A stretch of DNA of 64,000 nucleotides, from positions 19,376,001-19,440,000 of the forward strand of contig NC_084665.1 of assembly GCF_028389875.1 (NCBI RefSeq), in the 5' to 3' direction. Below are positions 12,301 through 24,100 of the stretch, in pieces. The DNA comes from Rhea pennata. Its lineage: Eukaryota; Chordata; Aves; Rheiformes; Rheidae. Numbering within the stretch: the stretch's first letter is position 1; the number at the start of each line of letters is the position of its first letter. The position numbers were made by a program, and so were the translations under genes. The notes below the pieces were generated by a model. That model ran no database searches, was not told where the DNA came from, and worked only from the letters and a program-made list of their open reading frames with translations.

Positions 12301-14125
12301 AGGTGAAGAGATGTTCTAAGGGGAGCCTGTCAAACTGGGGATAGGGGTGCAGAAGGAAATGCAAGAATTTTTTTCTTGTAAGAAATGCAGACTTGGGGAG
12401 GGGGGAACAGGATGAGACTGAAAGCAAGTATAACTGGTTCTGAGCACTGAAGGGTTTATTTTACAACCAAAGTATAACTCTTGCTAGTATCTTGGTAAGA
12501 ACTTGATGTAAGATAAAGGCTGAAGTCAGTGAGAAAAAGATTTCAGGGAACCTGTGATTCCTCCTGGGATCTTGTCTGGACAGAATTTTCCCTTAGGATC
12601 ATGACCTCAACAAACCATGCAGGTAAAACAAATAAAAACTGGGTCCTCTTTCAGTTAGATAGTAGTAAAATACACCTTTAAGCTTTTACTATTAGCGATA
12701 TTGTCAAATTAAAAAGAAAACAAATACATTGATATTTTGGTTGTAAATAGTAGAAAGGAAGTAAAAGTATAACTCACTTTTCCTTTCTAGTTAACTGTAA
12801 GTTGCAAGCTGTTAACTCTGAATATTGTGACTAAGTGGATATGAGTAGGGAGCAGAATTAGTAAAATGTTAGTGGAGATTGCTGCAAGATCATCGTTATG
12901 ACTGTAACTTTTATTCTCTATCTTTGACAAGGATAATAGTGTGTGGAAATGAAGCCAGCAAACATGTAAAATACCTCTAAATATAAAGGAGAAAACAGCA
13001 AATAATAACTGGACAAGTAATCAGGTGCAGAAGGCCTTATCTGTAAATACAGTGGCTTGAAAGATGGCAATGCTGGTAGATAAACATAAAGACAACTATG
13101 AAGTAGAGAATAAATAGAGCAATATCCTCTAAACAGTAAAGAGCTGGAGCATAAGACCCTGGAAAGGCATTCAGGACTTATTGCTTGAGAAGGATCCCTA
13201 AAACTGTCAAGCAGATGTGCAGCTGGTAAGTAGCTGACCTGCTGGGATGTTGACTGAAATGGTGGGAGAAATAAATCAAAGGGGATTGCATTAGGGTTAC
13301 TGAAAGCAGTATATTACTTTCCTTTGAAGTATAGAGTCCTGTGGAGAAGCAATGACTGTCATCTCATAAGAATGGTCAAACTGAGTGGAGACAAGTCCCA
13401 GATTTAGGTTGTAGTATAGGCAGGTGTTTCTGTTCCCTACAGTCATAATCTCCAAGTTTCCTTGAAGGCTTGGTACTGGAGTTTGATGGAAAGCATAAGG
13501 GGCCAATCCTAAGCCTAGTGGAGTCAGCAGCATCTTCCCATTAGGTGCCTGCTCTCCAGCGTGGCCAGTCTGGGCAGGAGCTGCTCTGCTATCGACTCTG
13601 CTCTGCGAGTGAGCAGTGAGACACTGCATGTCTAGCTTTTGCTGCAAGAAGATTAGGAATTGCAGTTCATTTGTTTTTGTTTCTAATTTTTTTCTCCTCT
13701 CCTCCAGTCCGGTGCCTTTCATCTACCTTTAGTTCAGGTAATGAGCAAAAAATGACATTGGTGCTATGGTTAGTGACCAAAACTGTTTTGCCTATGCTGT
13801 CCTTACGCAGGCCAAATAAACACAAGAGGTGACAGCCCTTGTTTTTGAATTCTCATCCTTATGCGGAAAGGACATCTGGGCACAAGGCATCGCACTGTAG
13901 TAATGGGTGTTAGCCATTGAATGTATCCTGGTGTTGCCTAGCTCTTAGACTTTTGGCATCCTATATCTAGGGTTTGGGTTGAACGAATGCAAGGGAAACA
14001 TGAAGGAGAATAAAGAAATTAGAGCATCCTTGCATCCTAGTGCATGCAAAGAGAAAAATATCAGCTCTCCAGGGTCCAGTAACAGGAAGAAAGCACATGT
14101 CTGGCCTGTCTGCATATGTCCGTGT
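9366..14125. other. Intronic sequence; candidate conserved block at the start
   Basis: No gene was recognised. Bases 9540-9880 are AT-rich and CpG-poor with several TAATTA-like and TTAAT sites and no repeat signature; see findings. A GC-richer patch lies at about 10320-10470. The 141-codon minus frame at 13297-13722 shows no recognisable domain and overlaps a possible old repeat, so it is not called as a gene. Confidence 0.55.
13495..13545. repeat. Possible ancient amniote interspersed repeat remnant
   Basis: GGGGCCAATCCTAAGCC and then GGAGTCAGCAGCATCTTCCC resemble a widespread old amniote repeat, a LINE-tail-like segment of the type GGGCCAAATCCTGC followed by GAAGTCAATGGGAGTCTTCCC. The identity is from memory of the pattern and the match is short. 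Confidence 0.3.
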
Positions 14126-14166
14126 CCCCCCCCCCCCCCCCCCCCAAAAAAAAAAAAAAAAAAAAA
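14126..14166. repeat. Adjacent homopolymers C20 then A21
   Basis: Twenty C (14126-14145) are followed directly by twenty-one A (14146-14166). The minus strand reads T21 then G20. It explains the proline/lysine and phenylalanine/glycine runs in overlapping open frames, none of which is coding. Confidence 0.9.
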
Positions 14167-15047
14167 GAAACATGAAAGGTTCTGATGATAACCTCTTGAA
14201 GACTTTACGTCCACTGTTTATTAAGCCTTGCATCTCTGAAGACCTAGTTTCAAGTTTTTACCTTCACTTGGAATTATGTTCTATTTACTCCAAGGAACTT
14301 TCAGCACAGACAATCCAGGTGGTTTTCCTAACTGAGGATAAGAGCACTTCCTCCTTCCTATCCTACCTGTGCTACGCTGGGCGTGACTTCGTAATAGGGC
14401 ATTTGTAGGGTATTATCCTTGGTTTTAGTTTATAAAGGTCAACAAATATGCCATTTCTGCTCCATGAAAAAGGTTCTCAATATCTGAAATTAACATTATT
14501 TCAAAATGACTTATTTCTGAAAGAATTAAAATATTTTTTTTAATAGACTAGAGGATTGAAAAGGGGAAAATGAGGTAATATTCCTTCTGAAAAGAAAAAG
14601 TCAACTAATTTGATTTCCATCTTATTGGAAAACACTTGAGAAGGACCTGGAATTGCATTGTTCCTGCTTCTCAAATTGTTCAAAGATGGCTGTGATAGTC
14701 AAACACATTTGCAAAGACAGAGTTGAACGATGATCATCTCTTACATCTTGTCATCACTGCAATCTCTTTCCCCAGAAACATTTGGGATTCAGGTTTAAAT
14801 GGTAAAGGAAATAATATTATATGGGGATTAGACTAGATTATGCTCCAGTCACATCAACAGAACTATCAAGAAGGAGGGCAGGCAAAGTATCCAAAGCATA
14901 ATGAAAACCCTTGTCAAAACTGGTATAAAAGGCAATTCCATTTTAACTGTAGTCTTCTGAGTTAGTTCAGGGTTAGAGTAATTCAGAAATATTTTTTTTT
15001 TGACATGACGTAGAGTAAAGGAGACTCTCATTTCCTCCTTCTCCCCT
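14167..15047. other. Intronic sequence, nothing recognised
   Basis: Ordinary AT-rich intron. One TATAAAAGG string occurs at 14924-14932, without any other promoter feature. Confidence 0.6.
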
Positions 15048-15061
15048 CCCCCCCCCCCCCC
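15048..15061. repeat. Poly(C) tract, 14 C
   Basis: Uninterrupted run of 14 C following a CTCC-rich pyrimidine stretch. Confidence 0.9.
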
Positions 15062-15280
15062 GACTCTAGACTCATGCTACTGTTGTTCCATTGCTCCCTT
15101 AGGTCAGCGTTCTGGGAAATTCCTGCTTTATTCTTAGTTTTGATTTCATGGCAAGACCAAGACTTGCATCTCACATGTGCAGCATGAGCAGTTTTAGACA
15201 GTATGAATATGGATTCTGCCACTGAATTTTGGTGCTACTGCTCTAAGAAAAGCTTTATGTTGTTTTTTTTTAATATTTTT

Positions 15281-15303
15281 ATTTATTTATTTATTTATTT
15301 TTT
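15281..15303. repeat. (ATTT)n microsatellite
   Basis: Five perfect ATTT units at 15281-15300, preceded by a T9 run at 15263-15271 and followed by three T. Confidence 0.85.
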
Positions 15304-15878
15304 GAGCTGCTTCAGGCATATCCCTAGCCTAGCAACTAAAGCCTGGCTTTCACAGTGATTTGAGAACACTGTTTCCTGTCTAGAGCCTCATCACTGACCT
15401 CCCAGTCCTGGTCACTGCTTCACTAAAGCCCGTCTCTGGCTCTTTATAGACACTTCCATTATCCTGGCATAATTACTGTGTCTCCTGAGCACAGAAATCT
15501 TCAAGGTCTGGAAGCTCCCTGTTCTCTGTGGTGTCTCTTGCCTTGCTGTAGTATCTGTGATTGTCACAGATTGCTGGGGGGTCACACACATAGGGAGCAT
15601 CAGCTGTCCTGTCAGTGCATGTCCTGGGATGGGGGGGGACTAGCTTGTGGAGCTGGAGTTTCCTCAAGATTTGGTGTTGCAAAATCTCTTCTAAATTCTT
15701 CTAAGTTACAGATAAAAGGCCTTCTCCTGAACCAGAGCCAAAGCTGGAGCTAAAGCTTCAAGGGGGCAAGTTCACCTCTAGTGCTCTGAATCTCACCTCT
15801 CCTCCATGCAGAGACCAGTTGGATTTTATATTCCAGACAAACACAAGTGTGTGTTTGTCTGTTTTTTACCAGAAGAGG

Positions 15879-15901
15879 TTTTTTTTTTTTTTTTTTTTTT
15901 T
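15879..15901. repeat. Poly(T) tract, 23 T
   Basis: Uninterrupted run of 23 T. No retrocopy was recognised next to it. Confidence 0.9.
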
Positions 15902-17108
15902 CTCTCCTCTGAGCAAGCTAAATGCGAACAGAAATTCCGTCCTCAAATTGTGGCTTCTAATGAGGCTGCTTGCAGTGTAAGTCGTACCTCTCTGTGGGTG
16001 ACAATGTCACAACCAGGTCGTATGCAGGTCTGCCTTGATGTGATTCCTCCACAGGTTCCTTCCCAGGTACTATTTTTTAATATACCATTTTTGAAGATAC
16101 AACACTTCTCTCAAAGGCACTGAGCAAAAGCACCATGCTGCAGTTCCCCCAAATAGCACTAAATCTGTGACAAACCTAAAAGAGGTTTCACAGCAAGGTG
16201 ATAAACTACTGGCTTGTCAACTTTTTTTTGCTGGCTGAATGGAAAAATGAGTCAGGCAGCTTTACGCTTTTAAGTGGAGAGAGATAAGGGCAGTTTCAGC
16301 ACTTTGAAATCAGCCATGAACATCCATAAAATGAAAGGTTATTTGTTTCTTAAACTGATGTCTTGATAGTGAGGGATTCTATTTTTCACCAGTTTTCATA
16401 TGTTTATTCCTGTAATACCCAATGAAAGAAGATCTACTAATATTTTAAACAGCTAAGATTTCATCAGTTAATCGTTTTCCTTGAAACGTAATTTATAATA
16501 GACTTTATATAAAGTCGAGGTTAAAACCAGCAAGACTGATACCCAGGAAAATGGCAAATTGCTAATTTGAGTGGTGGAAAGTTTTCTTTTTTTTTCTAAA
16601 GCAATTCCAAGGTCTTTTATGATCCTATTTTTTCAATAAGATAATGGCATTAACTGAATCTTGCAATCTTGCTGAAGTAATATGAAATTGAGGTGAATTT
16701 GGCTCTCTCCTCAGGCATTACACTGAATAGGCTGTTCTGTGATCAGTGTTGCTGGGAGACATCTCTGATGCTGCAGGGAAGATAAGAAACTCTGACCTCC
16801 TGTATTCTTCAACCTTTAGTCTTTCATCTTTGGACTCTGCACACAGTTCACTTTGTTCTTTTCCTCCCTCTTTTTTGTGTATGATGTGACATACCTGTTG
16901 GTGCTCTGCGACTCCAGTTAAAAGGAATGGTGAGCTGCAGCTCCAGGCGCCCGTGAGCCCCATGCGCCGCTGTCAGCAGTGGCACAGCCCAGCTTCCTGA
17001 GGTCATTGGGGCTCTTGTGCCATCGCCCAAAGCGCCTGCCTTCAGCATCGTGACACGTGGGGGTACCTGCTGGGCATGGATTTCCCTCCTCTCTCCAGCA
17101 GGAAGGGA

Positions 17109-17130
17109 TTTTTTTTTTTTTTTTTTTTTT
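17109..17130. repeat. Poly(T) tract, 22 T
   Basis: Uninterrupted run of 22 T, followed about 60 bases later by a further T10 run near 17191. Confidence 0.9.
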
Positions 17131-19999
17131 AAGTATGCATGTCTATAGATGAGGTTCCTGCCACACTGGAGGCAAAGGATTTGATCAGATTTTTTTTTTT
17201 CCCAAGCAACTTAGCTTAGGTTATGCTTTATTATACTGCTCAGTCCACATGTTTTTAACTTTGTCTTGCTTTTTGTGAATGCCAGCTCTTAGAAAACCCC
17301 TGTTGCTTAGTATATTGTGCTCAGATTTATGGCATTCTTCATAGCTGACTGCTTGCCATGCACATCAGCAGAATAAAGCAGTGTGCAGAGCAAGGGACTC
17401 ATTAAGAGTGACAGATTTTTGACAACATCATTGAATCCCAAGTCATATCCAAGTTCTCAAACTACTTTAGGGCACCTTTTGGGTATCTGGCAGTTACACA
17501 GGGCTAAGGTTTGGTTCACTTACTGAGACAGCAGGTCAGCCCACTGACACGTGCCTACTCTGTTAACAGGTCAGTTCAATAGTTTTATTTCAGTAAAGCA
17601 GGGCTGTGCATTGAGCTATAGGATGCAGGTTGCTAGGTAGATCCAGCAGTCGGTGAAGGAGCCCAAGGTGACACTGGAACGGTTCAGATCAGCGAGCGGA
17701 GGCATTGCAGCTGTTTGGGCTCTCATTGCGTTTCCCCAGATGTTCCTGCAATGTCTGGTAGAAGCCAAGCCGTCTCTAGCCGTAACAACCACATTGCAGT
17801 TTTTGGCTTTCTGAGCACTTTTCCTCTGGTCTGTAGAAACAGAGCATTTAAGGACCTGAGCCATTTCATCTTCTACATTATCACTGTCAAATGAACTCTG
17901 TCATTCTGAAGTTAAATTTCCTGGGTATATTTTTTCAGCAACTTCTCTTCACATTAAGATCAGCAAAAGCTCTTTCAGGGAAGTCTGATTAAAAATACAG
18001 TTCCTCCCAGGAAAGAAAAGAATATTTTCAGCATCAAAAGAGATCACAAAATTATCATGAAAAAGTGGAATGAATTTTGATTATACATTCCAGAAAAATA
18101 GGTAGAAGTAGCCTGAGGGCATTCTGCTGTTTGTAAAGTAGTTTGAGGGGGTTTTTGAACAGGCATCTGCTAAGAATATAAGTGACAAAGCATCTGGGAG
18201 AGAGGAAGTGTCCTTTATTGGCCTCAAAAAAAAATGATGAAGATAGTTAATTTTAGGGGAAATTTATTCTTCTTTGTATATTAAAAGACAACAAGAAACA
18301 GCAAGTGGTGTTTCTTTTCAGATTCTTGCTACCTACCTGGATGGCCTCCAGCTCTGTTGCAGACCTTTAGCTGCCAGGATCAGACTGAGGCATTGGGAAC
18401 TCCGTCCATGGAAGTGCAAACACTGTTTCTTAGTTGCTGTCCTGAGCTGTGTTGTGTTATTCTGTGATGGTATAATTAATTGTGCTGCTTAACTGCCTAC
18501 ATTATGTTTGGGACTTTACTCTGCTTAGGAAATAGAGGAAACTTCAGAATTTATCCTGAATTACTTCCTAATTATTTCCTGTTTCCTGACTTATTTTTAG
18601 AGTTGGTTGTTCAAACCTTGCAGAAAGAGTTTTGAGGAGACAGGATTCCAGTGGTTTTGACTGTTACCTTCTATATTGCATATGGCCAAAATGCTGTCCA
18701 TTAGCCTCTGTTTTTAAAATAAGTTTCTAGGCTAGAGTTTTAGAGAAAAATAAGCCTGGAAAAATATTCACCATTTTGTGTTGGCATTATAAAATTTGTA
18801 ACATCTTAGTACTGAGGACTTCTTCCACCTCTAATTTTTGTCTCTGATTAACCCCTCCTTTGTTTTCCTCCTCAAACGTCCTAATAGCTACATGTATATT
18901 CCACAGGAATAGGAAATGTTTATTATTATTAGGCAGCAATAATAATGATGCTTCCCCAAAGCCTCTGTTTTATCCCCAACTTAAGTATTTATTTTATATT
19001 ATTAAATTTATGTTTTAATATAAATTAATTCATAATGTTTAGCACTCTAAGGTGTCTCTCTAACAAATCAGCTTGGAGCAGTTTCAGGATCTTGCAGCAC
19101 ATACCTAGAAAGCAACTATTTTAAGTGACTATTTCCAGTGTCTTTCATCAATCATTTAAGATGAGTTGTGTAAAATCCAGCTGACCCTTCTATCGTAACT
19201 AGTGGCAGATAGCTTTGAGTTGTCATTTTGATAAATTTGGGAGTATTGGCAGTGTTAAGGGCTAGGGAGGCAGGCATCCGAGTCTTTCAGCTCTGTGTCG
19301 TTATGAAGTACCTTGAGAGCTTAGTGCTCTCTTCCTGGCTATTTGATAAATTTTACCTCCATGAATGAGTGGGTTTTGCGTGGTTTCATAATCTTTATTT
19401 CTACTAGACCTTGCCCTTTGTTTCCCAAGCAGCTGTTAGAACAGGGTATTTGATGAGGCTGCGTGTTGTTTCTGCACAGCCCCTTAGGTTTTTGTCAGTG
19501 AATGACTTTCTATGGTGAGTACCACAGCAATGGTTGACCTGTATGGCACACACATGAGTTCAACAGTCCATCTCCTGATCAAAACAAGCTTATTCTGGAT
19601 GGATGCATCACTGTTCTCTTCTCTTCCCCTCTTCCTCCATGTTTCTATGTAGGATATAACACAGAAAGTAGGCATAACACTTCTCATGGCAACATCTCAA
19701 GCAAAAATTCAGAACTAGGTGACATCTTGTTTCTTGTACATGTAACAAAACGGGACATCATTTTTAGGGTCCTGTGTAATGCCTGCCACATGGTTGGAGT
19801 CTATTCTCGTATTTTAGTGCTATGTTAGCACCTCTTGTGTTTTATCATTTTCAGCAATGAATATGTGACAATTTTAGCACAAATTAAGCATTGTCTATAG
19901 CTTCAAAACACCATAGTTTAAATGAAACACAAATAGCAACAGTATCTGAAACTAAAATAAGCATAGGTGATAAAGGGCAGTTAGTGGAAACTCAATGAC

Positions 20000-21123
20000 C
20001 CTTTTCTACCTACTGTAATGGGAGTTCATGAGGCTTTGAAAGCCACTGCCAAAGGACATAGGTGACCTCTGATGAGTGCCGGATTGATACTCAGCTGTGG
20101 TGAGGTCTGATTCATGTTTTGCCACTTGTGTTACAACTTCTTTTCTTTTTTGGGAGAGGAGGGAAGGTGAGGAGAGGAACAGTGGAAGGAAGAGGAGAGC
20201 AGTGATGCTGTGTTGCTGTTCGTATATGTTAGAGTATCTTGCAAGCTCATTTCCCAGATGCAGGATATTTTTAGCAAAATGGGAAAGGCGAGATCTGAAA
20301 ACTTTGTTAAAGCATCTATACAGAGGAGACTTTGGCTTTAGCAAAATGGTTTGTAGGCTGTCACCATCGCGAAATAGCCAATTATTTGAACTGTATTGAC
20401 TGTGTTTAACTCTTACAAGACTGTTGACCATATTCCACAGTTTCATGTTGTTCATCATGAGCAACATCATCACAACAGGGATGTGTGATGATTTGTATGG
20501 ATTTGAACCACTTCTCAGTCCTGAGGTCAGGAGAGCAATGTTCTTATAAGGTAGTTTGTCCCACAGAAGTTGTAGAAGTTGGGCAGAGAGCAGTGAACAG
20601 CATGGGTTTCCATTTAAAGAGATTTGTAAGCTGGCAAGATAGTGTAGGAGTGACATGCTGGGCTGCCAGGTCAGAATTGGAGTTTGTGTGTCAGTTCTTC
20701 CTTCTTTCCTGTTCTGTGGATCTGGTAGAGGCTGTAAATCAAACTTCCACCACCCTCCCTGGCTGATACATGCACAATTTACAGGCTTTTATGCAGTCCT
20801 CAAGTGACCGAAGACCACCATGTCAGGTGAATTCTGGTTTGGGACTTTCTTACCCCTCTTACAGCTTTTAAAATAGCATTGGCCATTTAAGAAAAATTCT
20901 GCACAGGATTACAGAAAGCTAACAGTAGTTTTCAAATCAGATATCTTGCTCCCACAAGGGTTGAATCTGGAATCACACATGACAATTAGGTCATATTTTC
21001 AGAAGGAGTTGAACATATCACAACTTCAGAGATGCTCATTTTCAGGGTGAGACTCTAGCTCAAGCCCACTTCTGATTATTCAGACAGGAGAAGAACTAGA
21101 GCCACCAATTTCAGCTGGATTTT

Positions 21124-21155
<32 letters not shown>

Positions 21156-24100
21156 TTGGTCAATGTTCATTGCCTGTTGAAAAGAACCAGAGGAAAACCC
21201 CTTAGGAAGTGTACTGAGAAAACCCCTGGAGTGAAAAGAGCAGAACTATCTGAGAAAGGGAGACAAAGCAGCAGGACCCAACTGGGTTACAGGAATCAGT
21301 TTAAGCCATAATGAAAATATTAATATTTTTCTGTCCTGAAAGAACTTGAATCAAAACTGGAACGAGGTAGAAAATTGGCTATTGTTAGTAACATATTGGT
21401 ATGAGTTTTACTAAGTAAGAAGCAAAGCCTGTAAAAGTCATATGTAATGCTAAATTGGACAAATTATGGAGGAAACGGTTTGGCTTAAAGGCAATGGCAG
21501 ACTCCTGGAGGGCCCTGCTGGTGACTCATCTGCTTGGATAGGCGTTATCCAGAGGAAGGTGTAAACTGAGGTGACTTGTTTTATCCCAACAGCATGGGAT
21601 TTGGCAGTGTTGATATGCTGTGACTGCAGCCCAAATGCCCAATTCTCCAAGGCCCTTTAGAAAGGTTCAGACTTCCTATGCTTGTATTCTAGAGCTGTGG
21701 TCCATGTCCTTGTGCTGTAGGTGGCTGAGATTTCCAGATGCTGCTCTACATCTGCAGAAAGGACTCTACTAAGCATCTCCAACGTAGTGCTAGCGCCACA
21801 GGATGAGACACAGTTCCCACATGCTCAGAAAGCCCAGGACAAATGTATTACTTCCTCCAAATGTTCCTGCACAAAACCTCTGGGACAAAAAGAGGATCTT
21901 CCGCAGGAAAAAGTAAATATATCACAATGTTATCTGAGAAGAGATTAAAGCTGAATTTAATGTAGCCTCATCTTAAGTAGATGTGAATTCGTATAAACAC
22001 AACTGTGTATGTTTTTTTTGCCCTAATTCAACTTGTTTTTTAACTGGCAGCTTAGATGTGGGCACCTCTGCATGTGTGTTTTTGAAAATGAGACTGCTTA
22101 GTTTGAATCAGGTAGTGAATGAGAAGTTTATGAAGTAACCTCAGTAGTAGAGAGCTAATTGACCTGTTATTTTGAATATGAGACTGAATATGAAATTGCA
22201 TATTGAATGCAGAAAGGCTTGCTGTCATGGGAAAAGCATGAAGAGGCATCAGCAGTAGTCTGGCAACACTGACAAATGGCAGGTGGCAGCAAGCCTGACT
22301 GCTCCGTTTGGTTACTGCTAGCGACTCGCAGGCAGGTGGGGGAAAGTTTTAACGGCCTGACACATGGAGTGACAGATCCCTGGAGTGCTTGTGTGTGCAA
22401 TGCAATGGCAGGTCTTAAAATAGAGCCAGCTGCATGCATAATTAAGGCGGCATAATCGCAATGCACTTATGTAAATTATCTTGTGCATTTTTTTTTTATT
22501 ATTTTTCCATCAGGAAGGTGACTTAGTCAAAGATTCACCAGTGGGGAACACAAGTATATTATGTTTGGAAGGGAAAAAAAAAAAAGTTGTTATCTTTAGG
22601 CTTATGTGAAGAATGACTTATGGGAGAAGTATAAATCTCCGAAGTATCTAGAGTCAGTGTTGTCAATCTGGCAATTCCTTATGTGAACAAAGGATAATTT
22701 TAGAAACTTGCATGTGTGTGTAGTGGTTCTATCGTTCTTTCTGTCTTATAACTTTGGTAAATACGTATTTCTGTGAGCTGTGATTCTGCCTACATAAGCT
22801 TTTTCATTCAGTCTGTTGGAATTGTTTCTGGCAATATGTCTGTGAATTTAACCTAGTTTCTGTTTGTACTAATACTAAGTTATATTGTATTTTTCCTTTT
22901 TTTGAGAGAAATGCTATTCCATATATCACAGTTTTGTATGTCTCCCAGATGTCTATTCTGGATGCATCTGGAGCATTGTTCTCAGCAAAATATTCTTTTA
23001 CTACTCCTTGCTCATCTCCCCCTGCCTTTATCAATTGCATGAAACTGTCTGTAGCACTAACAAATTACTGTATTTCCAGATCACTGGTGAATACATGCAT
23101 CAGATTGGTAAGCAGTGGTTGAGAAGCTGGTGGATTAATTTCACCCTTTGGGATGTTTGTGAGATGTTTGCACTGACCATTCACTATTCTCCATGTATGA
23201 TTATGTGTGGCACAGAATATAATTTTCAAGAGCTCTGAAGCACCTTAAGCTCCTAAATCCTAGACTCCTCCTTTTGTGGAGCTGTAGCAGTCTCGGCAGC
23301 GTCCACCCTGTCTGCTGAGGTGAGTGGATGCTCCGGTGGCTACGTCTGGGGAGCAAACGATTGCCTGACAAGCTTTTGAGCAAACCTAGTATTAAATACC
23401 AAAAACACCTCTGTGTTTGTTAGTCAGTTGTTTCTAGGTACTCCTGACCTAGCGTGGATTCAGCTCCATACTCTAATTCTTCTCCTGTCTGTAATTACCT
23501 TTTTGAAAAGAAAGAGGTGTACACACAACACTGCTGCCCAACGAAGGGGAATGCTGCAACTGTGCAGTCTCCCGCAGAAGTCTGTGTGCTTTGCCCTAGA
23601 GTGCGATGCCCCCGGGCTGGAACGGGGAGGCAGCAGGGCCCAAAAATATCGCAAAACAAATGATGCTCATTCAGTGCTGCATTTTATAGTCAAAGCCTTG
23701 GAAAAAAAGTAAAACATCAAGTAATATCCAAAGCATGACCATTGATTTCTATTTAATTGTCTCCTATCCCTTTTTGTCACTGAGGGACAACTAAATTTCA
23801 CCTATTTATGGTTGACTGTACAGCAAATGCAGGATTAAGACTTTTCCTGCTCCTTTTGTGCTCTTCTTGTGTCCCCAAATGCAGAGCTTGCAAAACTTTT
23901 ATTTAAAAAAGGTATAAAATGTGGTGCAATCATGTGAAACTGAGGGGAGAGTTTCTCTCATGCAGAGGTTATCAAGTAAATCTATTCAGGATTCATCAAC
24001 CCTGGGTTAAAGTTGATTAGCTCTCCTCAGAGCAATTGCTGTTGATCTGTACATGCTACCTGTTTTGAGTAGTGGGTCCAGGGAAGAATAATTTCACTTT

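Larger units (their letters stand above)
15304..19999. other. Intronic sequence with poly(T) tracts
   Basis: No gene or recognisable mobile element was seen. Two long T runs are annotated separately. A very AT-rich stretch lies at about 18900-19035, with TATTATTATT and AATAATAATG tracts. Confidence 0.6.

Noticed and set aside
13967..14408. Open frames with proline/lysine or phenylalanine/glycine runs
   Set aside because: They are produced by translating the C20/A21 homopolymers.
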